Shown: positions 44,397 through 54,033, numbered from the stretch's first letter. The stretch is DNA of 64,000 bases from Actinospica robiniae DSM 44927 (GCF_000504285.1 NZ_KI632511.1:5252154-5316153); one strand, 5' to 3'. A program made the numbers and translations. The notes: generated by a model from the letters alone, not told the origin.

Positions 44397-45611
44397 CTAC
44401 ATACGGGCAAGGGGGCTGACATGGACCGGATGCTCCGCGTGACTCCGACGGCCGCGACGGCTGTGGCCGCGGCGCCGCTCGGACGGCGTCGGCTCAGCCG
44501 TCGGGACGACGCCGTCGCCCTTGGCCGCGCTCACCGGGATCGGCGCGCTCGGGCCGTCGGGAGCGCCGATGAGCACCATTCCGTCGACGTCGGTGCGCAG
44601 GACCCGGGCGCCGTCCGCGCCGGCCAGGTACACCGTGCGCGGCGAGGGGTGGCCGTACGGGTTGCCCGCGCCCACCGAGATGACGCTGACGCTCGGGTGC
44701 ACCGCCGCGAGGAACGCCGGGTCCTGATTCGCGCTGCCGTGGTGCGGGACCTTGAGTACGTCGGCGGCGAGGTACTGCGCCCGATCCGCCAGCAGGATCT
44801 GCTGTACCGGCGTCTCGATGTCGCCCGTGAGCAGGATCCGCAGCGGGCCCTTGCCGGCCTCGACGGTCAGGGCCATGACGATGGAGGAGTTGTTGGGGCC
44901 CGAGTTCTCGCCCGGTCCGTCCTCGGCCATGCCGCCGCCGGGCCCCGCCATGCCCGGCATGCCGCCCGAGCCCCTGGCGTCGCCGCCTTCCGACGGCGTG
45001 AGCGGATGTCCGGCCTGCGGCCACAGCACCCGCCAGGACAGCGGCCCGATCGTGCGCTGCTCGTCCGGCATCACCCGGGCGACCGGGATCCCGGCGGCCG
45101 CGGCGATCCGGCGCACCTGGTCCGCCCCCGAGGGCGGATCGTCCACCGTCGTGGTCTCGATCGCGCCGACGCTGCGGCCCTTGATCAGTCCCGGCAGGCC
45201 GTCGATGTGGTCGGCGTGGAAGTGGGTGAGGATGACCAGCGGGATCCGGGTGATGCCCAGCCGCGTCGCGCAGGCGTCCTCCTTCGCCGCGTCCGGGCCG
45301 GTGTCCACGGCCACCGCCTCGCCGGGGCCGAGCGCCAGGAAGAGCGCGTCGCCCTGGCCGACGTCGCAGGCGGCCAGGATCCAGGGCGCCGGTGCGCCCG
45401 GCGGCGTGCACTGGCGCAGCAGGAGCACTGTGCCGAGCAGCGTCACCGTCAGCAGGCAGACGAGCGCGATCGTCGAGAATCCGCCCTGCTTTCGGTACCG
45501 GCCTGTCAGCTCCCCTCCGGACGTCAGGCCGCTCGTCCCCGCCGCGCCGCTCGCGCCCTTGGCCGTAGGCCGGTCGTGGGCGCCGCGCGAGCGAACGCGT
45601 GGGTCACCCAT
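44397..45611 (-). CDS. ComEC C-terminal metallo-beta-lactamase domain as a separate protein
   Basis: 404 residues. A charged cytoplasmic N-terminus (about 1-45), one membrane helix (STIALVCLLTVTLLGTVLLL), then an extracytoplasmic metallo-beta-lactamase domain: ACDVGQGDA, LTHFHADHIDG (HxHxDH), LLTGDIE and KVPHHGSAN, with a Gly/Met-rich insertion. These are the motifs of the C-terminal nuclease-like domain of ComEC, which is normally part of one long polypeptide. The gene overlaps the ComEC membrane gene by 8 bp in another frame. A 30-residue Arg/His-rich tail ends the protein. Confidence 0.85.
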   Translation of the reverse strand: MGDPRVRSRGAHDRPTAKGASGAAGTSGLTSGGELTGRYRKQGGFSTIALVCLLTVTLLGTVLLLRQCTPPGAPAPWILAACDVGQGDALFLALGPGEAVAVDTGPDAAKEDACATRLGITRIPLVILTHFHADHIDGLPGLIKGRSVGAIETTTVDDPPSGADQVRRIAAAAGIPVARVMPDEQRTIGPLSWRVLWPQAGHPLTPSEGGDARGSGGMPGMAGPGGGMAEDGPGENSGPNNSSIVMALTVEAGKGPLRILLTGDIETPVQQILLADRAQYLAADVLKVPHHGSANQDPAFLAAVHPSVSVISVGAGNPYGHPSPRTVYLAGADGARVLRTDVDGMVLIGAPDGPSAPIPVSAAKGDGVVPTAEPTPSERRRGHSRRGRRSHAEHPVHVSPLARM

Positions 45612-47136
45612 TCAGATCACCGAGAGGGCCATTGCGTTGCATGGCGCGGCAAAGTTTTACTCCGAGCGCGTAAACGAACAGGAGCGCGAAGCACCCGACC
45701 GCCCCGTTCGGCCACGGCACGGCGGCCCCGGGAATGCCCGCGATCATGCGCGCTACCAGGCAGATCCAGCGGGTGGGCCACTGCGCCAGCCACGCCGCGG
45801 CGGGTCCGGCGGGCGGGAAGAGCGCCTCGGCGGCCATGGCGGCCACGCCGAGCACGGTCGCGGGCGGCGCGGCCGGAACCGCTAGAACGTTCGCAGGCAC
45901 CGAGAGCAGGGGCAGCCGGCCGGTGAAGGTGACCAGCAGCGGCTCGCAGTAGAGCTCCGCGGCCGCCGTGAACGCCGCGGCGGTCGCGATCGGGTTCGGC
46001 ACGCCGCGGATGATCAGGCGGTCGCGCCAAGCCGGCGCGCTGATGAGCAGCCCCGCGGTGGCCGCGACGGACAGGATGAAGCCGTAAGCATTGGCCAGCC
46101 AGGGATCGAGGAGCAGCAGGATCAGCGCCGCGCCCGCCGTGGCGGTCAGCCCGCGGAAGCGCCGTCCGGTCGCCAGCGCGGTGCTGGCGAGCAACGCCGT
46201 CACCGTCGCCCGGACCATCGGCGGCCCGGGCCGGGCCAAGGCGGTGAAGCCGAGCGCGAGCAGCGCGCCGAAGAAGGCGAGAGCGCGGGCGCGCAGCCCG
46301 ATCCGCTTGGCCAGCGGCAGCATCGCCGCGCTCACGAACATCAGGTTCTCCCCGGATACGACCGTCAGAAAGCTCAGCCCGGCGGTCTTGAGGTCTGCGG
46401 CGGTCTGCGGCGGTACGGCCGACGTGTCGCCGAGAGTGAGCGCGGGCAGCACCCCGGCCGGCTCCGGCGGCAGTCCGGCGACCGCTCGGCGCAGATCGGC
46501 GCGCAGCGAGCCGGCGAGGCGCTGCAGCAGGTCCGGGCCGCCGATGATCTGCGGGGCCTGATTCGCCAGGATCGTTGCGGTATCAGGGGAATCCGGGTCG
46601 CGCGGCGTGGCGAGGCGGCCGCTGAGGCGGATGCGCATCGACGGCAGCATCGCGGTCCACGCGGCGGTGTTCTGCGGAACTCGGGCGAAGGCGAGCACAG
46701 TCGCCTTCGCCCGCACTCGGTAGTCGTGGCCTCGATCCCCGTCGCCCGCTTGGGATTGCAGTTCCTCGATGCGGACGGGGATCAGAATCACGTTCTTGAC
46801 GATCTTCGGGTCGCCGGTGACGGTGGCGTCGATCCGGGCATGCGCGCCGGACGCCGCGAGCACCGCGATCGGCCCGCCCCGTACCGCGTCCGCGCGCAGC
46901 GCAGCCGCGGTGGTGAGGACCGCGCCGACCAGCAGCGCCGCTCCGATCGGCAGCAGTACGACAGTGCCCGCATATCGACCCGGCACGCACAGGCAGCCGA
47001 TGCCGGCGACGAAGACCGCGCCGGCCAGCACGTACGCGTCGACGCCGGGGAGGCTCAGCCCGAGCCGGGTGCCGACCAGGCCGGCGCACACAGGAGCCAG
47101 CAGCCGCAGATCGGGGACGTTCTTGCGCGGGCTCAC
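45604..47136 (-). CDS. comEC: ComEC/Rec2 membrane channel part
   Basis: DNA-uptake channel component, 510 residues, with about ten hydrophobic segments, the N-terminal DUF4131-like OB region (about 60-200) and the Competence domain ([32 protein letters not shown] is its hallmark, read in parts). It lacks the C-terminal metallo-beta-lactamase domain, which is encoded by the next gene. GTG start overlaps comEA by GTGA. Either gene fission or a frameshift; see findings. Confidence 0.9.
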   Translation of the reverse strand: MSPRKNVPDLRLLAPVCAGLVGTRLGLSLPGVDAYVLAGAVFVAGIGCLCVPGRYAGTVVLLPIGAALLVGAVLTTAAALRADAVRGGPIAVLAASGAHARIDATVTGDPKIVKNVILIPVRIEELQSQAGDGDRGHDYRVRAKATVLAFARVPQNTAAWTAMLPSMRIRLSGRLATPRDPDSPDTATILANQAPQIIGGPDLLQRLAGSLRADLRRAVAGLPPEPAGVLPALTLGDTSAVPPQTAADLKTAGLSFLTVVSGENLMFVSAAMLPLAKRIGLRARALAFFGALLALGFTALARPGPPMVRATVTALLASTALATGRRFRGLTATAGAALILLLLDPWLANAYGFILSVAATAGLLISAPAWRDRLIIRGVPNPIATAAAFTAAAELYCEPLLVTFTGRLPLLSVPANVLAVPAAPPATVLGVAAMAAEALFPPAGPAAAWLAQWPTRWICLVARMIAGIPGAAVPWPNGAVGCFALLFVYALGVKLCRAMQRNGPLGDLNG

Positions 47137-48077
47137 AGCGCGAGCAAGGGTTCGACGGTCTGGAAGCGAGCGCCGCCGAAACCGCTGACCTGCTGCAGAT
47201 CGTCGACGCTGCGGAAGGGACCGTGCTCGTTGCGGTAGTCGAGGATGCGCTGGGCGAGCGCCGGTCCGATACCCGGCAGCTGTTCGAGGTCTGCCAAGCT
47301 CGCCGAGTTCAGCCGCACCGGCGTGACCACCCCGCCGCCGCGCCCCTTGCCGCCGCGGCCCTGCGGCGCCGCGCCGGACGGATTCGGCGGCGGGCTGACG
47401 CCGACCAGGATCTGCTGGCCGTCGACGAGCACCTGGGCCTGGTTGAGCGTGGTCAGGTCGGTGCCCGGCCGCGCGCCGCCGGCCGCCGTGATCGCGTCGA
47501 TCACCCGCGAGCCGGCCGGCAGCGTCCGCACCCCGGGTCGCGACACCTTTCCCTCCACGTCGACGACGACGCTCGGGCCCGCGTCGGCCCCGCCGGCCGG
47601 CACCGGACCGCCGTCGATCTGCGGGAGCGGCAGCGGCGTCGGCCGGCCCTGCGGCTGCTCGGGGGCGGGCCGGGGCGGCGGCAGCTCGGGCAGCGGAGCC
47701 GCGTCGCCGCTGTCCGTGCCCTGCGCCGCCGGGCGGGTACGTGCGACGGACAGCTCGTGCGGGCGGTCGCGCAGCCAGCTCCAGCCGCCGAGGACGAGCG
47801 CGGCCAGCAGCACGCTGACGGCGAGCACGACGGCGGTGGTGCGGTCCATGCTCCAGCGACCGCGCAGCGTGGCCGGCAGCCGGTCGGCGACGGCGGCCCG
47901 CCACCTCTCGGCCCGCGTCGGCGCGGCCCCGCCGACCTCAACGCCCGCCACGAGCGTCGAGCCGGTGCCCGCACCGCCCGCACCGCTGCCCGTGGCCCCG
48001 GCGCCGTCGCCGGCGGGCGTGGGCGCGAGCAGGGGCTCGGGCGTCGCCCATCGCCAGTGGTTGTCCTGATCCGTCAT
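47133..48077 (-). CDS. comEA: ComEA-type DNA-binding competence protein
   Basis: 314 residues. A cytoplasmic N-terminus with Pro/Gly-rich stretch, one membrane helix ([22 protein letters not shown], about 95-115), a SLBB domain ([20 protein letters not shown] to [15 protein letters not shown]) and a C-terminal helix-hairpin-helix pair ([37 protein letters not shown]) that binds DNA. ATG 48077 is 7 nt after TAGCGT. First gene of comEA-comEC-MBL. Confidence 0.95.
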   Translation of the reverse strand: MTDQDNHWRWATPEPLLAPTPAGDGAGATGSGAGGAGTGSTLVAGVEVGGAAPTRAERWRAAVADRLPATLRGRWSMDRTTAVVLAVSVLLAALVLGGWSWLRDRPHELSVARTRPAAQGTDSGDAAPLPELPPPRPAPEQPQGRPTPLPLPQIDGGPVPAGGADAGPSVVVDVEGKVSRPGVRTLPAGSRVIDAITAAGGARPGTDLTTLNQAQVLVDGQQILVGVSPPPNPSGAAPQGRGGKGRGGGVVTPVRLNSASLADLEQLPGIGPALAQRILDYRNEHGPFRSVDDLQQVSGFGGARFQTVEPLLAL

Positions 48078-48084
48078 GGCCACG

Positions 48085-48090
48085 ACGCTA
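48085..48090 (-). promoter_or_regulatory. Predicted -10 of comEA
   Basis: TAGCGT, 7 nt, ATG 48077; selects this ATG over the in-frame GTG at 48083. Confidence 0.5.
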
Positions 48091-48254
48091 GGCGCGGCTC
48101 CCGGCGGCGGGCGAGGCCGGATTGGCCGACTGTGGACAAACCCCGCCTGTGGATAAAGGGCGACGCCCGAAGGGAGGGACGATTCGTAGGACTATGACGC
48201 CGATTGAGCGAGTAGTCGGGCGCCGCGCCTCCTGTCTGGTGAGCGATCTTCGGC

Positions 48255-48260
48255 TATCGT
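48255..48260 (+). promoter_or_regulatory. Predicted -10 of degV
   Basis: TATCGT, 7 nt, ATG 48268; divergent from the comEA promoter 165 bp away. Confidence 0.5.
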
Positions 48261-48267
48261 GCGATTT

Positions 48268-49125
48268 ATGAGTGGCCCGACGGTGGTGGTGACGGACTCG
48301 ACGGCGTGCCTGGCGCCGGAGCGTGCGGCTGCGGCGGGGATCGTCGTGGTGCCGCTCCAGGTGGTGGTGGGCGACGAGACCTTCACCGAGGGCACCCCGG
48401 ACGCCCAGCACGCGCTGATGAACGCGCTGCGGCGGCGGCTGCCCGCGACGACCTCGCGCCCCTCCCCCGAGCAGTTCGCCGCCTGCTACCGCGCGCTGGC
48501 CGAGCAGGGCGCCGGCGGCATCGTCTCGGTGCACCTGTCCGAGCAGCTCTCCGCGACCGGCGAGGCGGCCCGGCTGGCCGCCAAGGGCGCCCCCGTGCCG
48601 GTCGAGGTGGTCGACTCGCACAGCGTGGGCATGGGCCTCGGCTACGCCGCGCTCTCCGCCGCCCGCCTCGCCGCCGACGGCGCCGGCCCGCTGCTGTGCG
48701 CCGACGTCGCGTCCAAACGGGCGACCATGACCACGATCCTGTTCTACGTCGACACGCTGGAGTACCTGCGCCGCGGCGGGCGCATCGGCAAGGCCGAGGC
48801 CTTCGTCGGCTCCGCGCTCGCGGTCAAGCCGCTGCTGCACCTGGTCGACGGCCAGGTCGCGCCGCTGGAGAAGGTGCGCACCGCGGCCCGCGCCCTGGCC
48901 CGGATCGAGCAGGTCGCGGTGGAGCGCGCCGGCGACGGCCCGGTCGACGTGGCCGTGCACCACCTGCACTCGCTCACCCGCGCCGAACTGCTCGCCGAGC
49001 AGCTCCGCGGCCGGCTGCCCGGCCTCGGCGAGCTGGCCATCAGCGAGGTCGGCGCGGTCATCGGCGCGCACGCCGGGCCGGGCGTGCTCGGCGTGGTCAT
49101 CTCGCCGCGCGTGCTCGGGCCTTAG
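48268..49125 (+). CDS. DegV family fatty-acid-binding protein
   Basis: 285 residues. The N-terminal domain starts VVVTDSTACLAPE; TSRPSPEQFAACYRAL follows, and SVHLSEQLSATGEAA forms part of the ligand pocket. The C-terminal domain has LEYLRRGGRIGKAEAFVGSALAVKPLL. Bacterial DegV/FakB proteins present fatty acids to a kinase; no fakA gene is visible here. Its position next to comEA is the usual actinobacterial context. Confidence 0.95.
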   Translation: MSGPTVVVTDSTACLAPERAAAAGIVVVPLQVVVGDETFTEGTPDAQHALMNALRRRLPATTSRPSPEQFAACYRALAEQGAGGIVSVHLSEQLSATGEAARLAAKGAPVPVEVVDSHSVGMGLGYAALSAARLAADGAGPLLCADVASKRATMTTILFYVDTLEYLRRGGRIGKAEAFVGSALAVKPLLHLVDGQVAPLEKVRTAARALARIEQVAVERAGDGPVDVAVHHLHSLTRAELLAEQLRGRLPGLGELAISEVGAVIGAHAGPGVLGVVISPRVLGP

Positions 49126-49136
49126 GAGCGGGCCGG

Positions 49137-52100
49137 CTAACCGGCCTCCACCGCGCTCGAGGGCGCGAGCTCGCCGATCAGGGCCTCGGTGCGCGGGTGC
49201 AGCTCGCGCACGCCGTGCACCCGCCAGGTGCGGTCGCGCAGGTCTGCGATCGCCCGGGCCAGCCGCTCCGCGTCTCCGGTGGCGAAGACGGCGCGCAGCA
49301 GGCCGCGCCAGAGCTCCTCGTCCTCGGGGCTCGCCCGCAGGCCTGCCTCGACGGCTGCGATGGCCCGCTCGGCGGCGCCGTTGGCGATGCGGGCGTCGGC
49401 GAGGCGCAGGGCGGTGTCGGCAATCGTCGCGGGGATCTGCGCCTCGACGATCTCGTAGGCCAGCCAGCCGTAGCGGCCCTTGGCCCGGTTGGCCAGGAAC
49501 CTTCCGCGCACCAGGTCGAGGGCGGCGTTGAGCAGGTGGTCGAGGTGCACCGGGGACTGCAGGTTCACGTCGTAGAGCGCGCGCGACTGCAGCGACTCGA
49601 ACAGGTCCCAGTCCGACCACACGTAGCGGCCGAGGCGGATCCGGCCGTCGGCCTCGATCAGCAGGTTCGGGGCCCCGTGCGGGTCCGCACCGAGCCAGTC
49701 GCCGAGCCGGTCCACGGTCGCGCGGGCGACGTCGGCGGTGGTGCCGCGGGGCCACAGGGCCGCGGCGAGCACGCTCGGGTGCACGCCGTCGCGGTGGTGC
49801 AGCAGGAACACCAGCGCCTCGTTGAGCAGCGGGAGCCGCTCGGTGTCGGCGAACTCGCCGAACCTGGTGCCCACGGTCTCGAGCTCGCCGAGCACCCGCA
49901 CGAACACCGACGGCTGCTCGTCCGGCAGCGGCCCGGTGTAGCCGACCCCGGTCACCCGCGCCATCCCGCCGCCCCCGCCGCTCAGCGGCACGCCCTCGAC
50001 GTCGCCGACGGCCCGGAACAGGCCCAGGATCGCCGCGTACTGGTCCGCCGGCAGCAGCTGCGCCTTGGCTTCGAGGCCGAGCCTGGACTCGCGCACGACG
50101 CCTGAGTCGTCGATGTCGAGCCGGCCCGCCGCGCCCGCGACGTCCGCGCCCACCACGAAGCCCATGCCGACGCGGGTGGTCTTCGGCGCGATCGAGATCA
50201 GACGGCTGAGAAGGGCCGGATGCGGCTCCTCGGCGATCAGCACGAAGTGCGGGGCGAAGGATCCGGCCTGGGTGGCGCGGGCCCGGGAGCCGAGGATCGA
50301 GTCGAGGCCGGCCGCCGAGAGCGCCTCGGCCCGCTGGGCGGCTTCGGCCTCGAGCACGGGCAGGATCTCGTCGAGCAGCTTCACGTGCTTGACCCGGGCC
50401 GGGGCCAGCGGCGAGAGGTCGCCCGGGAAGCCGACCAGGGTCACCGACATCCGGTCCGACCAGGCGTTGGTGGCGAGCTCGACGGCCATGGCCGAGATCA
50501 TCGCCGAGACCTTCTCGGCCGGGCCGCACACCGCGAGCACGCCGGGGACGGCCTCGAGGTCCACCAGGATCCGCTCGTCCCCGCGCTCTCCGCCGCTGCC
50601 GATGGACACCAGGCCGGGGTACGGGGCGAAGCGCACCCGCGCGGCGTCCCCGTCGACCTGGCCGATGGCCGGCCGCGGGAAGTTCCAGGACCGGCCGTCG
50701 GCCGCGGTGAACCAGGGCAGCGGCGCCTGCTCGGGGGCGGTCGGGTCGGCGGGCTCGTCCAGCATCAGCTCGATGCCCTGCGCCCGCAGCCGCAGCCCGG
50801 CGGCCGGGGGCAGCGGCCGGTCGCGGCGCACGAGCTCGGCGGACAGGCCGCGCAGGGCCAGGTCGAGGAACCAGACCTCGACCTCGCCGGCGCCGACCCG
50901 GATCGACTCCTCGGCCACCGCGGCGTCCCCGGTCGGGGTGGTCGGCCGACGGCCGCCGACCCGGTTCCACAGCTGGCGGCGGCGGTGCCGGCCGAGCGCC
51001 AGCAGCAGCCCGGCGGCCATCAGCGGCGCGCCGGCGATGCCGTAGAGCACCCGCTCCTCCACCGGCCCGAGCTGCCGCTCGTCCGCGGAGGCGGTGCCGC
51101 GGTGCGAGGTGCGCGGGGCGCCGGCGTCGATGGTGCCGCCGTCGTCCCCCTGCCCGGCCGATTGAGCGGCCTGAGAGACCACGGAGGCGATGTCCTCGGC
51201 GGTCTGACGGACCTTCACGCCCTGCGGGTTGGCCGGAGTGAGCTTCGTGTGCGCCGTGGCGGACGTGCCGGACGCGGATCCGGCTTGCCCCTGCTGTCCT
51301 TGCTGCCCCTGCTGCGCGCTCGCGGACGCCGCGGAGGTCCCGGCCGAGGAGTCGTCCGTCGTCGGCGCGGACGATCCGGAGGCCGTGGACGAGGATCCGG
51401 CGGTGGACGGGGGCATCTGCGTGATCAGGTCCCCGCCGGTCGCGTCGGCCGGCATCTCCAGGATCCAGCCGGGCCGGATCAGCGAGGCCTCGGTGAGCTT
51501 CTGCCCGTCCGGCTGCACCCGGTCCTTGTTGAGCTCGTAGATCTCCTTGTAGCGGCGGCCGTCGCCCAGATGCCGGTCGGCGATCTCCCAGAGCGAGTCG
51601 TGGTTGCGCCCCTGCGGCGGCTGCACCCGGTAGAGCTTGGTCCCGGAGGTGCTGTCGACCGAGACCGAGGTCAGCGTTCCGCTGTCCGGCCGGGCCAGCT
51701 GCTGCCCGGGACGCACCGACGGCAGGTTGCTCGCGCTCGCGATCACCCCGGCCGCCTTGAGCGCCGCCGAGGCGCCGGAGACGTTTGCGGACACGGGCTG
51801 TCCCGGATACAGCTGCGCGGAAGCGGCGGTCTGCGCCCTCGGCATCGCGACCGGCGTGTGCCCGAGGTGCGTGATGTCGGGCGCGAACGAAGCGGCGGTG
51901 GCGGTGAGCATCAGCAGCGCGGCGACGAGCTGGCGGGCCAGGAACTGGCTCGGCCCCGCCCCCGGCACCCGGGCCGGCAGGCCGACCCCGCGCCGCGCGT
52001 TGGCCAGCTCCACCAGTACGCACGCGGTGAACTGCGCCCAGGCCAGCCACACCACCACGGCCAGCGCCTTGAGCAGGATCTGGCTGCTCAGCGGCTGGCG

Positions 52101-52295
52101 GAAGGTGTCCTGGCTCGGCATGTGGTGCGGCAGCGGCCAGCCGATGAAGTGCACGAGCGCCAGGGGGATGCCGCCGAGCAGCACGGCGAGCAGGAGCAGC
52201 GCCCCGAGCGCCCGGAAGACGTCGCCTATCGTGCGCCGGTACTTCCTGGCCCGCCCGGTCTGCAGTTTCACCGGTTGTGGCGGTGTGTACGTCAT
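49137..52295 (-). CDS. Transmembrane LysM / winged-helix / BTAD regulator of the Tad locus
   Basis: 1052 residues. Three N-terminal membrane helices (about 28-52, 72-97, 119-140), an extracytoplasmic LysM domain (about 218-283, GRNHDSLWEIADRHLGDG, IYELNKDRVQPDG, LIRPGWILEMP), a Ser/Thr/Gln-rich linker, a fourth helix (about 415-435) and a long cytoplasmic part. This ends in a winged-helix-like stretch (HPSVLAAALWPRGTTADVARATVDRLGDWLG in pieces) and a BTAD repeat region (about 930-1040) as in SARP regulators. A peptidoglycan-sensing membrane-bound regulator is the inferred role. GGGGGA precedes ATG 52295. Last gene of the pilus operon. Confidence 0.85.
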   Translation of the reverse strand: MTYTPPQPVKLQTGRARKYRRTIGDVFRALGALLLLAVLLGGIPLALVHFIGWPLPHHMPSQDTFRQPLSSQILLKALAVVVWLAWAQFTACVLVELANARRGVGLPARVPGAGPSQFLARQLVAALLMLTATAASFAPDITHLGHTPVAMPRAQTAASAQLYPGQPVSANVSGASAALKAAGVIASASNLPSVRPGQQLARPDSGTLTSVSVDSTSGTKLYRVQPPQGRNHDSLWEIADRHLGDGRRYKEIYELNKDRVQPDGQKLTEASLIRPGWILEMPADATGGDLITQMPPSTAGSSSTASGSSAPTTDDSSAGTSAASASAQQGQQGQQGQAGSASGTSATAHTKLTPANPQGVKVRQTAEDIASVVSQAAQSAGQGDDGGTIDAGAPRTSHRGTASADERQLGPVEERVLYGIAGAPLMAAGLLLALGRHRRRQLWNRVGGRRPTTPTGDAAVAEESIRVGAGEVEVWFLDLALRGLSAELVRRDRPLPPAAGLRLRAQGIELMLDEPADPTAPEQAPLPWFTAADGRSWNFPRPAIGQVDGDAARVRFAPYPGLVSIGSGGERGDERILVDLEAVPGVLAVCGPAEKVSAMISAMAVELATNAWSDRMSVTLVGFPGDLSPLAPARVKHVKLLDEILPVLEAEAAQRAEALSAAGLDSILGSRARATQAGSFAPHFVLIAEEPHPALLSRLISIAPKTTRVGMGFVVGADVAGAAGRLDIDDSGVVRESRLGLEAKAQLLPADQYAAILGLFRAVGDVEGVPLSGGGGGMARVTGVGYTGPLPDEQPSVFVRVLGELETVGTRFGEFADTERLPLLNEALVFLLHHRDGVHPSVLAAALWPRGTTADVARATVDRLGDWLGADPHGAPNLLIEADGRIRLGRYVWSDWDLFESLQSRALYDVNLQSPVHLDHLLNAALDLVRGRFLANRAKGRYGWLAYEIVEAQIPATIADTALRLADARIANGAAERAIAAVEAGLRASPEDEELWRGLLRAVFATGDAERLARAIADLRDRTWRVHGVRELHPRTEALIGELAPSSAVEAG

Positions 52296-52318
52296 CGTGC
52301 TCCCCCTTCCACCTCGCG

Positions 52319-52813
52319 CTATCGAATACCCGCTTGGACGGTCGCCGTACCCGTCTCCGTGACCGTGATGGATCCGCCGCCGAAGATGGCGTCGAACACC
52401 AGCGGCTTGTAGGTGATGTGGACCGAGACCGTGACGGTGTTGCCCGGCCCGAGCTGGCAACCGTCAGCGCTCTTATTCGCGCCTTCGTTGCCGAAGCTCG
52501 TGTCGAGCGCGACCACCCCGCCGGCGTCCACGGTCTTACGCACTCTCGGGTCGAGCAGATAGGCCTTCGCCCGCGCGCACCCGTCGTTCGCGATCGCCGC
52601 GGTCCCGGACTGCTGCAGAGTGCCGAGGTCGAGGTTCTGCGCCTCGGCCCGCGCGGCCTGGTCGGCGAAGTCGGCGGCCCGCTCCCGCTGCGAGATGGCG
52701 AGGCCGACGTCCACGACCACGGAGAGCAGCACCCACACGACCAGCGCCCAGCCGATCATGATGAACGTCGCCGAGCCCTGCTCCCGATCCTCCCGCGCGC
52801 ATCGCGATCTCAT
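52319..52813 (-). CDS. TadG-like pilus-assembly protein
   Basis: 164 residues. After a basic leader (MRSRCAREDREQGSATF) one hydrophobic segment (IMIGWALVVWVLLSVVVDVGLAI) with Gln-Gly-Ser-Ala just before it fits the N-terminal processing region of TadE/TadG pseudopilins. The rest is extracytoplasmic with two Cys (GCARAKAYL, DGCQLGPG). ATG overlaps the upstream TadE-like gene by ATGA. Confidence 0.8.
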   Translation of the reverse strand: MRSRCAREDREQGSATFIMIGWALVVWVLLSVVVDVGLAISQRERAADFADQAARAEAQNLDLGTLQQSGTAAIANDGCARAKAYLLDPRVRKTVDAGGVVALDTSFGNEGANKSADGCQLGPGNTVTVSVHITYKPLVFDAIFGGGSITVTETGTATVQAGIR

Positions 52814-53280
52814 CGCTGCTCCCGGAAGTAGTCGAAAGGTGCGTAGGACGACTCCGTGAGCGAGAGATTCTGGCCGAACAGGGTGAAGTCACAGGTCACG
52901 GTGATCTGGACGACTTCCGTGAACGACTGCGCCGAGGTCGTCCCGGTGGCCTGCTTCGACGGAAGCTGGATCCGCATCGTCGCCGGCGTGATCGGCAGGT
53001 CGTTCTGGTCGTCGCGGGTGCAGGTGCCCTGCAGGTCCGCCCAGGCGGCTTTTCGGGCTGGGCCCGTCATATCGTTCGCAGGGTTCTGGACGGAGGCCAT
53101 GCGCGCGGCGTCGGCGGCGGCCTCCCGCACCTTGGAGACGTCCTCGGCGTAGAAACCGCATCCGACGCAGATCAGGAAGAAGACCATCATGACCGGCACC
53201 GCGATCACGACCTCGACGGTCGAGATGCCTGCCTCTCCGCGCTCACGCCGCGCTCTAGCCGTTCGGGCCGACACACGCAC
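52810..53280 (-). CDS. TadE-like pseudopilin
   Basis: 156 residues. Arg-rich leader then GEAGISTVEVVIAVPVMMVFFL, a class III-type prepilin signal with Glu at the fifth-position region, followed by helix (VREAAADAARMASVQN) typical of TadE. Start taken as GTG 53280, overlapping the previous gene by 26 bp; GTG 53274 is an alternative. Part of the flp-tadE-tadE-tadG run. Confidence 0.82.
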   Translation of the reverse strand: MRVSARTARARRERGEAGISTVEVVIAVPVMMVFFLICVGCGFYAEDVSKVREAAADAARMASVQNPANDMTGPARKAAWADLQGTCTRDDQNDLPITPATMRIQLPSKQATGTTSAQSFTEVVQITVTCDFTLFGQNLSLTESSYAPFDYFREQR

Positions 53281-53722
53281 CCGCCTGGGTGTAGTAGCAC
53301 TCGACCGGGCCCTGACTGGCGGCGTCGAGATGGAACTGCCAGTCCGGCACCACGGAGACGATCGAGAACGAGACCTCCATGCCGACCTCCGGATACGCGC
53401 CGCGGGTGACCGGGATCGGCGTCGCCTGCAGCGAACCGTCCGAGACCAGTCCGCCGATGAGCTGGTTCACCCACGTCTTCGCGTCCTTCTCGGCGGGTAC
53501 CTGCCAGGTTTTGGGATTGGCCGCCGCCTGCTCCCGCGCCGTACGAGCCCCTTCCTGGGCAGCCGTCTGCGCCACATGGCGGGCGAACATGGCCAGCCCG
53601 AACTGAACCGAGCCGAACATGAACAGGAACAGGAGCGGGGTCCACAGCACGAACTCGATGGCCGTGGCCCCCGACTCCTTGTCCTGCCTGTTCCGGCGAG
53701 CGGAACGGGGCGTTGCCTTCAT
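53255..53722 (-). CDS. TadE-like pseudopilin
   Basis: 155 residues from ATG 53722 (MKATPRSARRNRQDKES). GATAIEFVLWTPLLFLFMFGSVQFGLAMFARH matches the TadE family signal helix; the Glu after GATAI is the conserved acidic residue. C-terminus carries two Cys (ECYYTQAGACVG). It begins 13 bp after the pilin gene. Confidence 0.87.
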   Translation of the reverse strand: MKATPRSARRNRQDKESGATAIEFVLWTPLLFLFMFGSVQFGLAMFARHVAQTAAQEGARTAREQAAANPKTWQVPAEKDAKTWVNQLIGGLVSDGSLQATPIPVTRGAYPEVGMEVSFSIVSVVPDWQFHLDAASQGPVECYYTQAGACVGPNG

Positions 53723-53735
53723 GGCGTACTCGACG

Positions 53736-54008
53736 TCAATTACCGGGGCCGACACCGGCGCAGGCGGCACCCGGGGCGGCGCCCTTGCCCGTGCCGTTGA
53801 TCTGGTCGCAGACCTGCTGGCCCTTGGCCTCCAGGGTGGTCAGCAACCAGAAGCCGACCGCGACCACGATGGCGACCACGATGGCCGAGATGATCACCCA
53901 CTCGACCGCGGATGCACCGCGTTCGGACTCCTCGGATCTCGCCCTCGCGTAGCGCGCCGTGAATGAGACGCGTAGGTACTGCAGCGCCGGGCCGAACACC
54001 GTGTTCAT
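53736..54008 (-). CDS. flp: Flp-type major pilin
   Basis: 90 residues. A long basic leader of about 30 residues ends in ESERG, followed by ASAVEWVIISAIVVAIVVAVGFWLL, the hydrophobic assembly helix of class IVb Flp prepilins with conserved Glu at position 5 after the predicted cleavage. The mature protein is about 60 residues with two Cys in the tail (QQVCDQ, GAACAGV), unusual for Flp. Processed presumably by the prepilin peptidase at 61169. Confidence 0.92.
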   Translation of the reverse strand: MNTVFGPALQYLRVSFTARYARARSEESERGASAVEWVIISAIVVAIVVAVGFWLLTTLEAKGQQVCDQINGTGKGAAPGAACAGVGPGN

Positions 54009-54033
54009 GGCAGTGCTCCCTTCTTCGGACTTG

